Notes under the pieces: generated by a model
The model's input: only the letters and a program-made list of their open reading frames with translations
What the model was told of the DNA's origin: nothing
Databases searched by the model: none
Shown here: piece by piece, positions 15,988 through 24,561 of the stretch
Position numbering within the stretch: position 1 is the first letter of the stretch
How the letters are laid out: each line of letters starts with the position of its first letter
From: CAYPQL01 sp964412905
Lineage (GTDB): Bacteria > Patescibacteriota > Minisyncoccia > JAHIHE01 > JAGLIN01
Direction: 5' to 3'
NCBI GenBank assembly: GCA_964412905.1
Contig: CAYPQL010000001.1
Location: forward strand, 1-49,521
Length of the DNA stretch: 49,521 nt
Made by a program: the position numbers and the translations under genes

Positions 15988-16110
15988 CTAAAGACCATAT
16001 GCCTCGCAATTATTCGTCATTTCGGTTACATTAAACTTAATTTCTTTCGTCTGCTTGGCAAGTTTGACTATATGATAAGGATTGGTAAGCGATTTGGTTA
16101 CCATACAATT
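15988..16110 (-). pseudogene. C-terminal remnant of a Cys-containing protein
   Basis: In-frame segment SLTNPYHIVKLAKQ ... VTEMTNNCEAYGL ending at 15988, with protein-like composition. A further plausible tail (SSEKAIDDCK) lies in another frame just past the stop, suggesting a frameshift. Upstream of 16110 the frame runs into a cluster of palindromes, so the N-terminal part is missing. No family recognised. Confidence 0.35.
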
Positions 16111-16112
16111 CG

Positions 16113-16243
16113 GCCCCGGAGAAGTTTCTGCGTAGCAGAAATTTGGGGAAATCCGCAGATTTCCCGTAAAGCCGCTTGTTGTGCGAGCGCTCAACAATTT
16201 CACAGAAGCGCCGAGTGAACGAAGCGAACGAGAGTTGCGGGGC
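16113..16243. repeat. Compound palindromic element
   Basis: A 130-bp string of hairpins: TTTCTGC-GTA-GCAGAAA (16125-16141), GGGAAATC-CGCA-GATTTCCC (16146-16165), TTGTTG...CAACAA (16176-16197) and a CGAA-rich segment, bounded by CCCCG and CGGGG. The composition is far more GC-rich than its surroundings. It resembles REP/MITE-like mobile palindromes. Confidence 0.7.
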
Positions 16244-16261
16244 TTTCGGCGTTTACATATT

Positions 16262-17197
16262 TTAATTGACTCCATGAGACTTTATGTTTAACTCAGTAAA
16301 TTTTATCCTGCCGTCTTCATTAAGCTTACATACCCACTCAATCTCAGTTCCTTTTTGCACATATACTTGAACGCAATTACATAAATTCCAGTAATTGTTC
16401 ACACTCAAATTGTACCCAGTCAGAATATCACTTATATCTCTTTCAGTATATTTTTCCTCAAAACTTACTATTATGCTTCCAGGAATGTAGTCGTAATTTT
16501 TCTGGCTTAAATCATTGACGCATTGTTTAATACGCAAGTCATCATTTTTATCTGTTTGTGGATTTTTCTGAATATTCAAGTCTTTAATCGTGAATTCGGA
16601 TTGTACGCATTTCTTTTTGTCTATCAAGGCATAATTCACTTCTTTTGTTATATCTACTCCCTGCCAATAACAAAATCCCGCTTTATATTTTCCCGCTTCA
16701 ACCTGTTTCAAAACACATTCCTTATATAATTCGTTTCCGCATTTTCTATCCGCGTAACTGCTTTGAGTTTGCTTCCATTCACTTTTAAAAGGGCTTTGAA
16801 ATTCTGTAAAATAAGGTTTTTGCAAATTAACTAGCGGACATCGGATTAAATTTTCGCCGTCACATTTGGGCGTACATCCACATTTTATCGCTACTCTCTC
16901 CCAGTTGCCATTTTTAAAAATATTTATGGAATAAATATCGGGAAGATTTTCATCAGGTGATAAATAAATTGGCTCGCTTTGATGGTTAGCAATCGTTATT
17001 TCAACAGGTTCTCCGATTTCATATTCTGTTTTATCGGTCGTAATGGTTATTTCTTCTTTAGCTGGACCTATTATAACTGGCGGATTAATTTTTCCTATCT
17101 TTCCCGCGGCCAACATAAATCCCAACGCCGCGCTAACGCTGATAATTATTGACAGAAGCAAGAATATTCTTGCCGGCGATATTTTTTGCTGTTGCAT
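16262..17197 (-). CDS. Membrane-anchored Ig-like protein with peptidase-propeptide-like C-terminus
   Basis: 311 residues. N-terminal anchor (about 10-32), Ig-like domain starting ITTDKTEYEIGEPVEITI (the same signature as in the 280-aa protein), a Cys-rich middle (IKCGCTPKCDGENLIRC; C near 152, 160, 172, 192), and a C-terminal domain PGSIIVSFEEKYTERDI ... VQVYVQKGTE that resembles subtilase inhibitor-9/fervidolysin propeptide folds. No protease domain is present, so it may inhibit or anchor. It follows a relic of the hepT 3' end by about 38 nt and is one of the island paralogues. Confidence 0.7.
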   Translation of the reverse strand: MQQQKISPARIFLLLSIIISVSAALGFMLAAGKIGKINPPVIIGPAKEEITITTDKTEYEIGEPVEITIANHQSEPIYLSPDENLPDIYSINIFKNGNWERVAIKCGCTPKCDGENLIRCPLVNLQKPYFTEFQSPFKSEWKQTQSSYADRKCGNELYKECVLKQVEAGKYKAGFCYWQGVDITKEVNYALIDKKKCVQSEFTIKDLNIQKNPQTDKNDDLRIKQCVNDLSQKNYDYIPGSIIVSFEEKYTERDISDILTGYNLSVNNYWNLCNCVQVYVQKGTEIEWVCKLNEDGRIKFTELNIKSHGVN

Positions 17198-17234
17198 ATT
17201 TTTTTGATTTATTAATTTATTAAAATTTATTAAA

Positions 17235-17306
17235 TTATTTCTTCTCCAAAAAATCCAAAATATACTGGCAATATTTGTGGTAATCCTTCAGGCAATCTTT
17301 CAAAAT
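17235..17306 (-). pseudogene. Relic of hepT 3' end (copy 2)
   Basis: Encodes LKDCLKDYHKYCQYILDFLEKK and stop in segments matching the intact C-terminus (VKDCLRDYHQYCQYILDFLERK). Upstream homology stops near 17306, abutting the kinase gene end at 17310. No catalytic motif is included. Confidence 0.8.
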
Positions 17307-17309
17307 CTA

Positions 17310-17840
17310 TTATAAATTATAATAATTTTTTATAGCTTCAGCCGCTTTCTTGGGAGATAACTTTGTATTATCTATAACTAAATTTTTTGCGTAAGGCACG
17401 CTTGAAAATACATCGTGTTTTTTTATTATCTTTTTTAATAACTTTACGCTTTTAATTTTAGCGTAATTCTTTCTTGAAGAATGATTAACTCTTTTGACAA
17501 GCTCGCGCTTATCGCAATATATCTGCGCAAAACATACATCCCCGCCATATTTTTTAACGCGTTTTACAATTTGTCTAACAAACCAATCGTCCTCTGGTTT
17601 TACATAAAAATAAGTAAAGATTAGTCCTCTCACATTTTCTTTCGCGGCAATTTCTATCAGCTCCAAGCGATATTTTGAGACGATTTCAGAATAAATTTCA
17701 GTTCCAAATTCAAAAATAGAATTAACAAGATCGACTGTCAAATGATTATGAAATATTTTATATTTTGTCATTTTGGACAATTCTTTGGCTACAGTTAATT
17801 TTCCTGAAGCCGGTGGTCCATAAATAAAAATTAATTTCAT
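17310..17840 (-). CDS. Small P-loop kinase (shikimate/NMP-kinase-like)
   Basis: 176 residues from the ATG at 17840 (a TTG two codons upstream is the alternative). Walker A GPPASGKLT (residues about 8-16) and a C-terminal VIDNTKLSPKKAAEAI typical of AAA_18/zeta-toxin-like small-molecule kinases. It has the lid-region arginines (RVNHSSRKN). The substrate cannot be deduced. It lies immediately downstream of rpoB across a simple repeat and is part of the island. Alternative: nucleotide or antibiotic phosphotransferase. Confidence 0.65.
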   Translation of the reverse strand: MKLIFIYGPPASGKLTVAKELSKMTKYKIFHNHLTVDLVNSIFEFGTEIYSEIVSKYRLELIEIAAKENVRGLIFTYFYVKPEDDWFVRQIVKRVKKYGGDVCFAQIYCDKRELVKRVNHSSRKNYAKIKSVKLLKKIIKKHDVFSSVPYAKNLVIDNTKLSPKKAAEAIKNYYNL

Positions 17841-17888
17841 AGACAAAATTATTTCTTAATTTAACCTTTTTTTTATTTATATTTTAGA

Positions 17889-17925
17889 TTTGATTTGAAT
17901 TTTGAACTTTGAACTTTGATATTTA
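17889..17925. repeat. Simple repeat at the rpoB stop codon
   Basis: Irregular tandem TTTGAATTTTGAACTTTGAAC units running right up to the rpoB stop. The same type of sequence forms the insertions in lepA and the spacer near tRNA-Pro. Confidence 0.7.
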
Positions 17926-20900
17926 CAAGACTTCCTTCTCATCCACCCCTATTTTCTCCTCGCCTTTTCGAGCGTTCTCTTCTTTGATATTTTTTTCATC
18001 TCTTCTCTCTTTCGCTCCCAAAAGTTCAACATTCAAACCAAGCGCTTTGAGTTCGTTTACGAGAACATGGAATGAGGCCGGAATGTTGGGGCTTTTTATC
18101 GGCTCGCCCTTGATGATTGATTCATACGCCTTTGACCTGCCGAGGACATCGTCTGATTTTATGGTCAGAACTTCCTGCAAAGTGTGCGCAGCTCCGTGAC
18201 CTTCCAGCGCCCAGACTTCCATTTCTCCAAATCTCTGTCCGCCGAATTGCGCTTTTCCCCCCAGCGGCTGCTGGGTTATCAGGGAGTATGGTCCGATGGA
18301 GCGCATATGGATTTTGTCTTCCACGAGATGGTTTAATTTCAGAATATAAGTAATTCCGACAGTGGATTTATTATCAAAAGGCTTTCCTGTTTTGCCGTCA
18401 AAAAGCTGGACTTTTCCGTCTTGCGGAATTCCCGCTTTTTCAAGTTCGGCTTTTATTTGTTTTTCGGTAACTCCGTTCAAAGACGGACAAGCGACTTTGT
18501 AGCCCTGCTTGCTTGCCGCCCAGCCCAGATGAGTTTCCAAAATCTGCCCGATATTCATACGGCTTGCCACGCCGAGAGGATTCAGAATTATATCAACAGT
18601 GGTTCCGTCTTCCAGATATGGCATATCTTCCACGGGAAGAATCGTGGAAATTACCCCTTTATTTCCATGCCTGCCCGCCAGCTTGTCTCCGACTTGGACT
18701 TTTCGCAATTGCGCGACGCTCACTTGCACTTTTTTTATCACGCCGCTGGAAAGCTTGTCGCCCTGATCTCTGGAAAATATTTTAATGTCAACCACCTTCC
18801 CCTGCTCGCCGTGCTGAAGATATAAGGAAGTGTCTTTCACATCTCTCGCCTTCTCGCCGAAGATGGATCTCAATAATCTTTCTTCCGCCGTCAAATCGCT
18901 TTCTCCCTTGGGCGTAATTTTTCCGACTAAAATATCTCCCGATCGGACTTCCGCCCCGACTCTGATAATTCCATCCTCGTCCAAGTCTTTGAGTTTTTCT
19001 TCCCCGACATTGGGAATATCTCTCGTCACGATTTCCGGACCGAGTTTTGTGTCGCGGACATCAATTGAAAAATCTTCAATATGAATTGAGCTGAATCTGT
19101 CTTCTTCCACGACTCTCTGGGAAAGTATGATAGCGTCTTCAAAATTGCACCCTCCCCATGGCATAAACGCTACCAGCAAATTTTGGCCAAGCGCCAGCTC
19201 CCCATTTTCGGTTCCGGAGCCGTCGGCGAGAAGATCCCATTTTTTGACTTTCTGCCCTTTTTTGACTCGAGGGCGCTGCGTCATACAAGTGGCGGCGTTT
19301 GATCTTAAAAAACTGGAAAGATTATAATTTGTGAATCCTGAATCCGAATTCTTGATTTTTATATGAGTTCCGTCAACTTCAACAACTTCCCCGTTTTTCT
19401 CGGCGAGAACAACATGCCCCGAATCAACCGCGGCTCTTTTTTCAAGGCCGGTTCCCACGACCGGAGATTGCGGAACGATGCAAGTGACGGCCTGCCTCTG
19501 CATATTTGAACCCATCAGCGCTCTGTGCGCGTCATCGTGTTCAAGAAAAGGAATTAAAGACGTCGCCACGCTGATCGCTTGATTGGGAGAAATATCCATA
19601 AAATTCACTTTCTCAGCTTCAATTATTCCCGGCCTGCCTTTGACTCGCGCCTGAACTTCGCTTTGAATAAATTTGCGGGAGTCTTTTTCAAAAGGAACGC
19701 TGGCGTGGGCGATGATGGCGTCTTCCTCTTCCGTGGCGTCCAGATATATTATTTCATCCGTCACCTCGCTATTTTTAACTTTTCTGTATGGAGTTTCCAA
19801 AAACCCGTATTCATTAACTTCTCCGTAAAGAGCGAGATGCCCGACCAGTCCGATGTTCGGACCTTCCGGAGTCTGGATCGGACAAACCCTGCCATAGTGG
19901 CTTCTGTGCACATCGCGGACTTCAAAACCGGCTCTTTCTCTCGTCAACCCTCCCGGACCCATGGCGGAAAGCCGCCTTTTATGCTCCAGTTCGGCCAGCG
20001 GATTTACCTGATCCATAAATTGGCACAGCTGGCTGGACATAAAAAATTCTCTGATAACCGCGATCAGCGGCCTGGTGTTTATAAGCTGGGAAGGCGTGAC
20101 GGTGTTCACATCCAGCGTGCTCATTCTGTCTTTGATATTTCTTTCCACTCTCATAAATCCCAGCCTGAATCTTTCCTGAACAAGCTCTCCGACCATGCGG
20201 ACTCTTCTGTTTCCAAGGTGGTCAATGTCGTCGCTTACGGAGGTTGAAGAATTATTAAGCTTGATTATTTCCTTGATAGTTAAAATCAAATCGCCGGGTT
20301 GAAAAACTCTGTGCGCGACGGAATCTTCCAAATTAACATTGAGCCTTTGATTCATTTTATGCCTTCCGACTTTTCCGAGATCATATCTGTCAAATTTAAA
20401 AAACATTCCTTCAATCAGCTGTTTGGCATTATCGGCGGTCGCCAAATCTCCCGGCCTGATTCTTTTATATACTTCAATAAACCCTTCCGCCTTGGACTTT
20501 GCCAAATCTTTGTTCAAAGTTTCTTTGATGAATTTCACGCTTCCCGTGTCAACATCGGCAAATGTTTTCATTATGCTTTCGTCGGTCCCTTCGGTAAAAG
20601 CGCGCAAAAGAGAAGTGACCGCCACCTTTCTTTTCTTGTCAATCCTCACAAAAATAGCGCCGCTTGCTTCCGTTTCAACTTCAAGCCACGCTCCTCTATT
20701 CGGAATCAGCTTCGCGCCAAAATATCTTTTATCTTCCTTCTCGGAAGAAACGCTGAAAAACACTCCCGGAGATTTTATAAGCTGGCTTACAACCACTCTT
20801 TCCACCCCGTTGATAATAAAAGTTCCCCGATCTGTCATCAGAGGGAACTCTCCAAAATAAATTTCTTGCTCTTTTTTCATGTTAGTTTGCAGGCTTGTCA

Positions 20901-21192
20901 GTTTGACTTTGCATCGCAGAGGCGCTTCAAAAGATAGGTTTTTTTTCTTTGAAGTTTCTTCGTCATATTTCGGCTTATCAAGATAGTAGCCGACAAAATC
21001 AAGCTGCATCTCTTTGTTAAAACTGGAAATGGGGGAAATCTCGCTCAAAAGCTCTTTCAGCCCTTGTTCCACGAACCAATTATAAGAATCAATCTGGGAT
21101 TCTATCAAATACGGCGGGTTTATCAAATCCTCCCTTTCATTAAAATATTTCCTGTCCGATTTAAAATTCATCGTTTCTTTTTTTTGAAGCAT
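17923..21192 (-). CDS. rpoB: DNA-directed RNA polymerase subunit beta
   Basis: 1,089 residues, compact as in other Patescibacteria. Conserved blocks include the rifampicin region (SSQLCQFMDQVNPLAELEHK, RRLSAMGPGGL), GRVCPIQTPEGPNIGL, the catalytic-cleft NLLVAFMPWGGCNFEDA and the C-terminal KAQFGGQRFGEMEVWALEG. The last 35 residues (RRDEKNIKEEN ... KEVL) form a charged tail, the part duplicated as a relic near 11740. It starts with MLQKKETMNF; the internal ATG at 21171 is an alternative. rpoC does not follow; 7.65 kb of accessory genes intervene, on the same strand. Confidence 0.98.
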   Translation of the reverse strand: MLQKKETMNFKSDRKYFNEREDLINPPYLIESQIDSYNWFVEQGLKELLSEISPISSFNKEMQLDFVGYYLDKPKYDEETSKKKNLSFEAPLRCKVKLTSLQTNMKKEQEIYFGEFPLMTDRGTFIINGVERVVVSQLIKSPGVFFSVSSEKEDKRYFGAKLIPNRGAWLEVETEASGAIFVRIDKKRKVAVTSLLRAFTEGTDESIMKTFADVDTGSVKFIKETLNKDLAKSKAEGFIEVYKRIRPGDLATADNAKQLIEGMFFKFDRYDLGKVGRHKMNQRLNVNLEDSVAHRVFQPGDLILTIKEIIKLNNSSTSVSDDIDHLGNRRVRMVGELVQERFRLGFMRVERNIKDRMSTLDVNTVTPSQLINTRPLIAVIREFFMSSQLCQFMDQVNPLAELEHKRRLSAMGPGGLTRERAGFEVRDVHRSHYGRVCPIQTPEGPNIGLVGHLALYGEVNEYGFLETPYRKVKNSEVTDEIIYLDATEEEDAIIAHASVPFEKDSRKFIQSEVQARVKGRPGIIEAEKVNFMDISPNQAISVATSLIPFLEHDDAHRALMGSNMQRQAVTCIVPQSPVVGTGLEKRAAVDSGHVVLAEKNGEVVEVDGTHIKIKNSDSGFTNYNLSSFLRSNAATCMTQRPRVKKGQKVKKWDLLADGSGTENGELALGQNLLVAFMPWGGCNFEDAIILSQRVVEEDRFSSIHIEDFSIDVRDTKLGPEIVTRDIPNVGEEKLKDLDEDGIIRVGAEVRSGDILVGKITPKGESDLTAEERLLRSIFGEKARDVKDTSLYLQHGEQGKVVDIKIFSRDQGDKLSSGVIKKVQVSVAQLRKVQVGDKLAGRHGNKGVISTILPVEDMPYLEDGTTVDIILNPLGVASRMNIGQILETHLGWAASKQGYKVACPSLNGVTEKQIKAELEKAGIPQDGKVQLFDGKTGKPFDNKSTVGITYILKLNHLVEDKIHMRSIGPYSLITQQPLGGKAQFGGQRFGEMEVWALEGHGAAHTLQEVLTIKSDDVLGRSKAYESIIKGEPIKSPNIPASFHVLVNELKALGLNVELLGAKERRDEKNIKEENARKGEEKIGVDEKEVL

Positions 21193-21368
21193 AAAAATTA
21201 TTTTTATGGAAATTATTTATGAAATATTTGTTGTTATAAAAGTTCGCTGATTTTCTTATATATTCCTTGTCGTTTTCTATTTTTTTCAAGGACACAAAAA
21301 CAAGCCTAAACAGCAAACACTGCAGGCGAAAAAAAGCCATCTCTCGTTATTTGATTGCTTTATAAATC

Positions 21369-21397
21369 ATAATATATGTTGTTGACTTGAAAAACAA
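21369..21397 (-). promoter_or_regulatory. Probable rpoB promoter
   Basis: Minus strand TTGTTT (21397-21392), 17-nt spacer, TATTAT (21374-21369). Predicted start near 21362 leaves a leader of about 170 nt. The rest of 21193-21920 holds repeats and a 40-bp palindrome but no gene I can support. Confidence 0.5.
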
Positions 21398-21515
21398 GCA
21401 TATTTCCATTATATACGCGAAAAAAATTGTGTCAAGAGCTAAATAGAAATTAGGAAATTGGAAAATTAATTGCCTCTCGCCGGTATAGCCGCGCAATCAA
21501 AACTATAAAGCCTAG

Positions 21516-21579
21516 ATGCGGAATGTTTGGATATTTGAAAGTTTGGAAGTTGCAGGAAATTATAATGGTTTATGTTGGG
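21516..21579 (+). repeat. Dispersed repeat, copy A
   Basis: ATGCGGAATGTTTGG ... GTTGCAGGAAATTATAATGGTTTATGTTGGG, with a 15-nt extra segment relative to copy B. Noncoding. Confidence 0.6.
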
Positions 21580-21602
21580 ATTTTGCGACGAGGCAGAAAA
21601 AC

Positions 21603-21642
21603 CTAACTGACTTTTCTAGCCTAGGCTAGAAAAGTCAGTTAG
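21603..21642. terminator. 40-bp perfect palindrome, probable terminator
   Basis: CTAACTGACTTTTCTAGCCT followed by its exact reverse complement, flanked by AAAAAC and GGGTTTT. It would form a 20-bp stem in either direction. It lies between the 158-aa nucleotidyltransferase gene and the rpoB promoter. Confidence 0.7.
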
Positions 21643-21833
21643 CGGGTTTTAAAAAATAATAAATATCCAATTCAAAACCTGCTTTGGTTATGGCAGGTTT
21701 TGTTGGTTTGGTTAAATTATTATCAGCGGATTTCCGTCGGTTCAATGTCTCTGACTTGAATTTTTTATTTCTCAAAACATTTCTCGCATTTTCCTTATTC
21801 TCCTATTCGCGCGAATGAGGGATATAGGATAAA

Positions 21834-21882
21834 TGCGGGATGTTTGGAAGTTGCGGGAAATAATAATGGTTTGCGTTGGGGC
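21834..21882 (+). repeat. Dispersed repeat, copy B
   Basis: ATGCGGGATGTTTGGAAGTT, then GCGGGAAATAATAATGG and TTTGCGTTGGGG. Closely matches copy A (21516) and the inverted copy C (26919-26970). Confidence 0.6.
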
Positions 21883-21920
21883 TTCACGGAGCTGTTGTCA
21901 GTATATAACCAACGGAGGGT

Positions 21921-22397
21921 TTATTTTTTCAACAAATCCTTTATAATCTGAATGTCTTTGTTGCAATTATCTAGTTTAGTTTTATATTTTTCTAATTCAC
22001 TTTCAAGTGATTTTTTGTGCCTCAATTTTGCGCAATAAAGTGATTGTAAATCAACAGCCAGTATGTTTGCGTTATCAAATTTTATTTTTTCAATACTATT
22101 AAACTTGAATTTTCCATCTGCCAAAGCAATCTCATTCTGCCCTGTCATTAACATAAATTCCACAGAAACGCCATTCATTTTTATGCATCTCTTTTTTCTA
22201 TTCTTTCTGTCACAATTTATTAATCCGGGTATCAGTTGGTTCAATTTTTTTTCGTTATCTTCAATAATAATATCAATATCCCCAAAGTCTCTATATAAAC
22301 TCCCATAATGAATAGCAATAGCAACTCCGCCAAATATCGCCCACTTTACATTATTTGATAGGATATTAGCTATAATTTGTAGACTCTCTTTATTCAT
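21921..22397 (-). CDS. Nucleotidyltransferase-fold protein (AbiEii/MNT-like)
   Basis: 158 residues. FGGVAIAIHYGS followed by DFGDIDIII gives the GG...DxD pattern of the nucleotidyltransferase superfamily with the catalytic acidic pair near residues 39-41. The C-terminus is a charged coiled coil (KKSLESELEKYKTKLDN). Overlaps the upstream 88-aa membrane gene by 4 nt (ATGA), so the two form one unit. Possible roles are toxin-antitoxin enzyme or tRNA/antibiotic nucleotidyltransferase; I favour a TA- or defence-like module because of the accessory setting. Confidence 0.65.
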   Translation of the reverse strand: MNKESLQIIANILSNNVKWAIFGGVAIAIHYGSLYRDFGDIDIIIEDNEKKLNQLIPGLINCDRKNRKKRCIKMNGVSVEFMLMTGQNEIALADGKFKFNSIEKIKFDNANILAVDLQSLYCAKLRHKKSLESELEKYKTKLDNCNKDIQIIKDLLKK

Positions 22398-22660
22398 TTT
22401 TTTATTTTACCAATAACAACTATTAATTCGTTTGCGTTTCTTTCGTAGATGTGAAGAATTTGCCAGTTCCCAGTTTTTAGCTTTTCCTTAATAACTTTTT
22501 CATGTTTTATATCTTCATTAGTTTTACTATCTCCAACATTTTTAGGAAATTTATATTTCTCAATATCATAAATTGCTCTTGATTTTTGCCAAGAATAAAC
22601 AGATATGATAATTGCAATTACAGAAAACAATATTGTTAAAATTTCAATCATAATTTTCAA
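22394..22660 (-). CDS. Small membrane-anchored protein coupled to nucleotidyltransferase
   Basis: 88 residues: a single transmembrane helix (about residues 4-24) and a hydrophilic cytoplasmic part ending in a beta-rich stretch (WQILHIYERNANELIVVIG). It overlaps the following gene by 4 nt. No family recognised. It resembles the small partners encoded upstream of nucleotidyltransferases in TA-like operons. Confidence 0.55.
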   Translation of the reverse strand: MKIMIEILTILFSVIAIIISVYSWQKSRAIYDIEKYKFPKNVGDSKTNEDIKHEKVIKEKLKTGNWQILHIYERNANELIVVIGKIKK

Positions 22661-22788
22661 TTATTTTTTTCATTAAATTAATAAGTGATACTATTTATTG
22701 CATGGAATATTCGCCACAAACATGTTTATAAAAATCCTTAACATCGGCTTCTGTCTATAATTCAGTCACCTGCTTTTGTCAATATTTT

Positions 22789-24063
22789 TTATTTATAAAC
22801 TTGGGGATAAGCACCACCCCAACCAATGGTAAACTCTCCAAGTAATTCGTTAGACATATAGTGCTTTATTTTTATACTACTATAGCCGCTTGACTCTTCA
22901 AACAAATCCGAAGCCATCGTTATAAAAGCCTCTTTTTGAGAAACTGTCATTATATACCATAAATCTGAAACATAAAGTGTGCCTGCTTTTCCATCTGTTA
23001 TTAGTCCAGCCTCTATCCACTTGTCAAGGAATGTTGCAAAGTTGCTTTGGGCTACTGATGTAGCTGTTGGAGTTGGAGTTGGCGCTGGCTTTTCTTGTTC
23101 TATTTTTGCCTGTTCCGCTTTCGCTTGTTCTTCTGCCTGCTTTGCCCGATCTGCTTCTTGTTTTGCTTGTTCTACTCTTGCTTGTTCTGCCGCTCTTTCT
23201 TCTTCTTTTTTTATTTTTTCTTCTTCCGTCAGTTCTCTCACAATAACTAATGCCTCCTTGTTTATTATGGAAGATTTTGTATTCGTTGCGACAATATTTA
23301 CATTATTTTTTCCTTCTCTTAAATTTATAGTATATGAAAATTGATTATTTTTTATCTCTGCATCCCGACCGTTAATTTTAACAGTCACGCTTTCTAACAA
23401 TGTGCTTCCTTTTATTTCAAATTGAGGAAGTTTGATTATATCATTGCTTTTTATATTTTCCAGATTAACAATCGCTTTTTCGTCGTCAGACAATATGCGG
23501 TTTACCGTTAATAAATTTTCTGTTTTTTTGCCAGAGTTATCGGCAATCAATGCAATAGCGTTGTTTTCCTCCGTTAATCGCGCTTCATATTCAAAACTGC
23601 CGTCTTTAGTTAAAACTTGATTTCCTTCTATTTGCAATTTGGCGTTTTTGGGATCTATCGCGCCCTTGATGATTATCTTGTCAGACTGGACTGAGATATT
23701 ATTACTTGGCTCGGTTATTGTAATTACAGGGACTCTATGGTTATAGTCCGAAGATATTTTAAAGACAACAAAAATAAAAATAATTGCTATTGAAATAATG
23801 CGTTTATTCTTCTTGCTAAATTTTGTTTTTTTCCAGATCAGCCACAGCAATGCCGCGGGTATTATTATATACCAAAAAACTACCAAAAAAATAAATACGA
23901 ATAGCGTAAGAATTATATAGGCAAGAGGTTTTAGGCTTTTATTTTCTCTATCTTGCAACCCGTCTTTCTCATTAACCTTCAAAGATTTTTCTGCCTTGTT
24001 ATTTTGAGTTTCTTTTGCGCGGACATCATCCTCAATTCTTGCAGCTTCTTTTTGTTTTGGCAT
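22789..24063 (-). CDS. Membrane protein with two Ig-like (glucodextranase-type) domains
   Basis: 424 residues. Charged N-terminal tail, membrane segments at about 46-75 and 88-103, then two extracellular Ig-like domains (ITITEPSNNISVQSDKIIIK and FEIKGSTLLESVTVKING), each with the N-to-C strand pattern of glucodextranase-B-like repeats. A coiled coil rich in E/A/Q/R (about residues 275-325), a proline/threonine linker (PAPTPTPTATS) and a C-terminal domain ending GWGGAYPQVYK follow. Architecture suggests a surface-exposed structural or sensor protein. The next gene encodes another secreted coiled-coil protein 20 nt upstream. Confidence 0.75.
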   Translation of the reverse strand: MPKQKEAARIEDDVRAKETQNNKAEKSLKVNEKDGLQDRENKSLKPLAYIILTLFVFIFLVVFWYIIIPAALLWLIWKKTKFSKKNKRIISIAIIFIFVVFKISSDYNHRVPVITITEPSNNISVQSDKIIIKGAIDPKNAKLQIEGNQVLTKDGSFEYEARLTEENNAIALIADNSGKKTENLLTVNRILSDDEKAIVNLENIKSNDIIKLPQFEIKGSTLLESVTVKINGRDAEIKNNQFSYTINLREGKNNVNIVATNTKSSIINKEALVIVRELTEEEKIKKEEERAAEQARVEQAKQEADRAKQAEEQAKAEQAKIEQEKPAPTPTPTATSVAQSNFATFLDKWIEAGLITDGKAGTLYVSDLWYIMTVSQKEAFITMASDLFEESSGYSSIKIKHYMSNELLGEFTIGWGGAYPQVYK

Positions 24064-24083
24064 ACTTTTAAATTAAAAATAAA

Positions 24084-24545
24084 CTATTTTTCATAAGGAA
24101 GATACTGAATATCGTCCCAAATATTATTTGTCATTGCCTCTTTCCACTCTATATGTCTTTCTGTAACTGCGTCATATACATCGGCACTATTTTTATACTG
24201 TATATATCTTTTTGTAATAACTACTTTTGATGATGAAACTTTTGATTGAACGGCTTCTTGCAGTAACTTTATCTGTTGCTGCATTTCTACAATCTGACTT
24301 TTTAAAGTTATTACCTCCCTTTTTGTTTCTGCATATTCCTTTTTTGTTGCTCCAAAGTCATTAGCAAAAGGAATTAAAAAAGTTCTAAATACATAAACAC
24401 CATTTAAATAGCTAGAAGAAACGCACTCAGAAGAATAAGTCCAAATATAATCGTTTGTTGGAAATAATGTAGTATCTGCTTTTACTTTACTGCTTAATGC
24501 AAAAAACATTGTTATCCCTAAAATTATTATTAGTTTTCGTTTCAT
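24084..24545 (-). CDS. Secreted coiled-coil protein
   Basis: 153 residues with a signal peptide (MKRKLIIILGITMFFALSS; cleavage near VKA-DT) and a central coiled coil (about 70-100, ETKREVITLKSQIVEMQQQI). The C-terminus includes an IEWKEAMTNNIWDDIQYL helix. Located 20 nt upstream of the 424-aa membrane protein, so likely co-transcribed. Function unknown. Confidence 0.65.
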   Translation of the reverse strand: MKRKLIIILGITMFFALSSKVKADTTLFPTNDYIWTYSSECVSSSYLNGVYVFRTFLIPFANDFGATKKEYAETKREVITLKSQIVEMQQQIKLLQEAVQSKVSSSKVVITKRYIQYKNSADVYDAVTERHIEWKEAMTNNIWDDIQYLPYEK

Positions 24546-24561
24546 ATTTTTATGTTATAAA

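Noticed and set aside
15988..16275. 95-aa ORF as an intact gene
   Set aside because: Its N-terminal half is translated from a chain of palindromes; only the last 40 codons look like protein.
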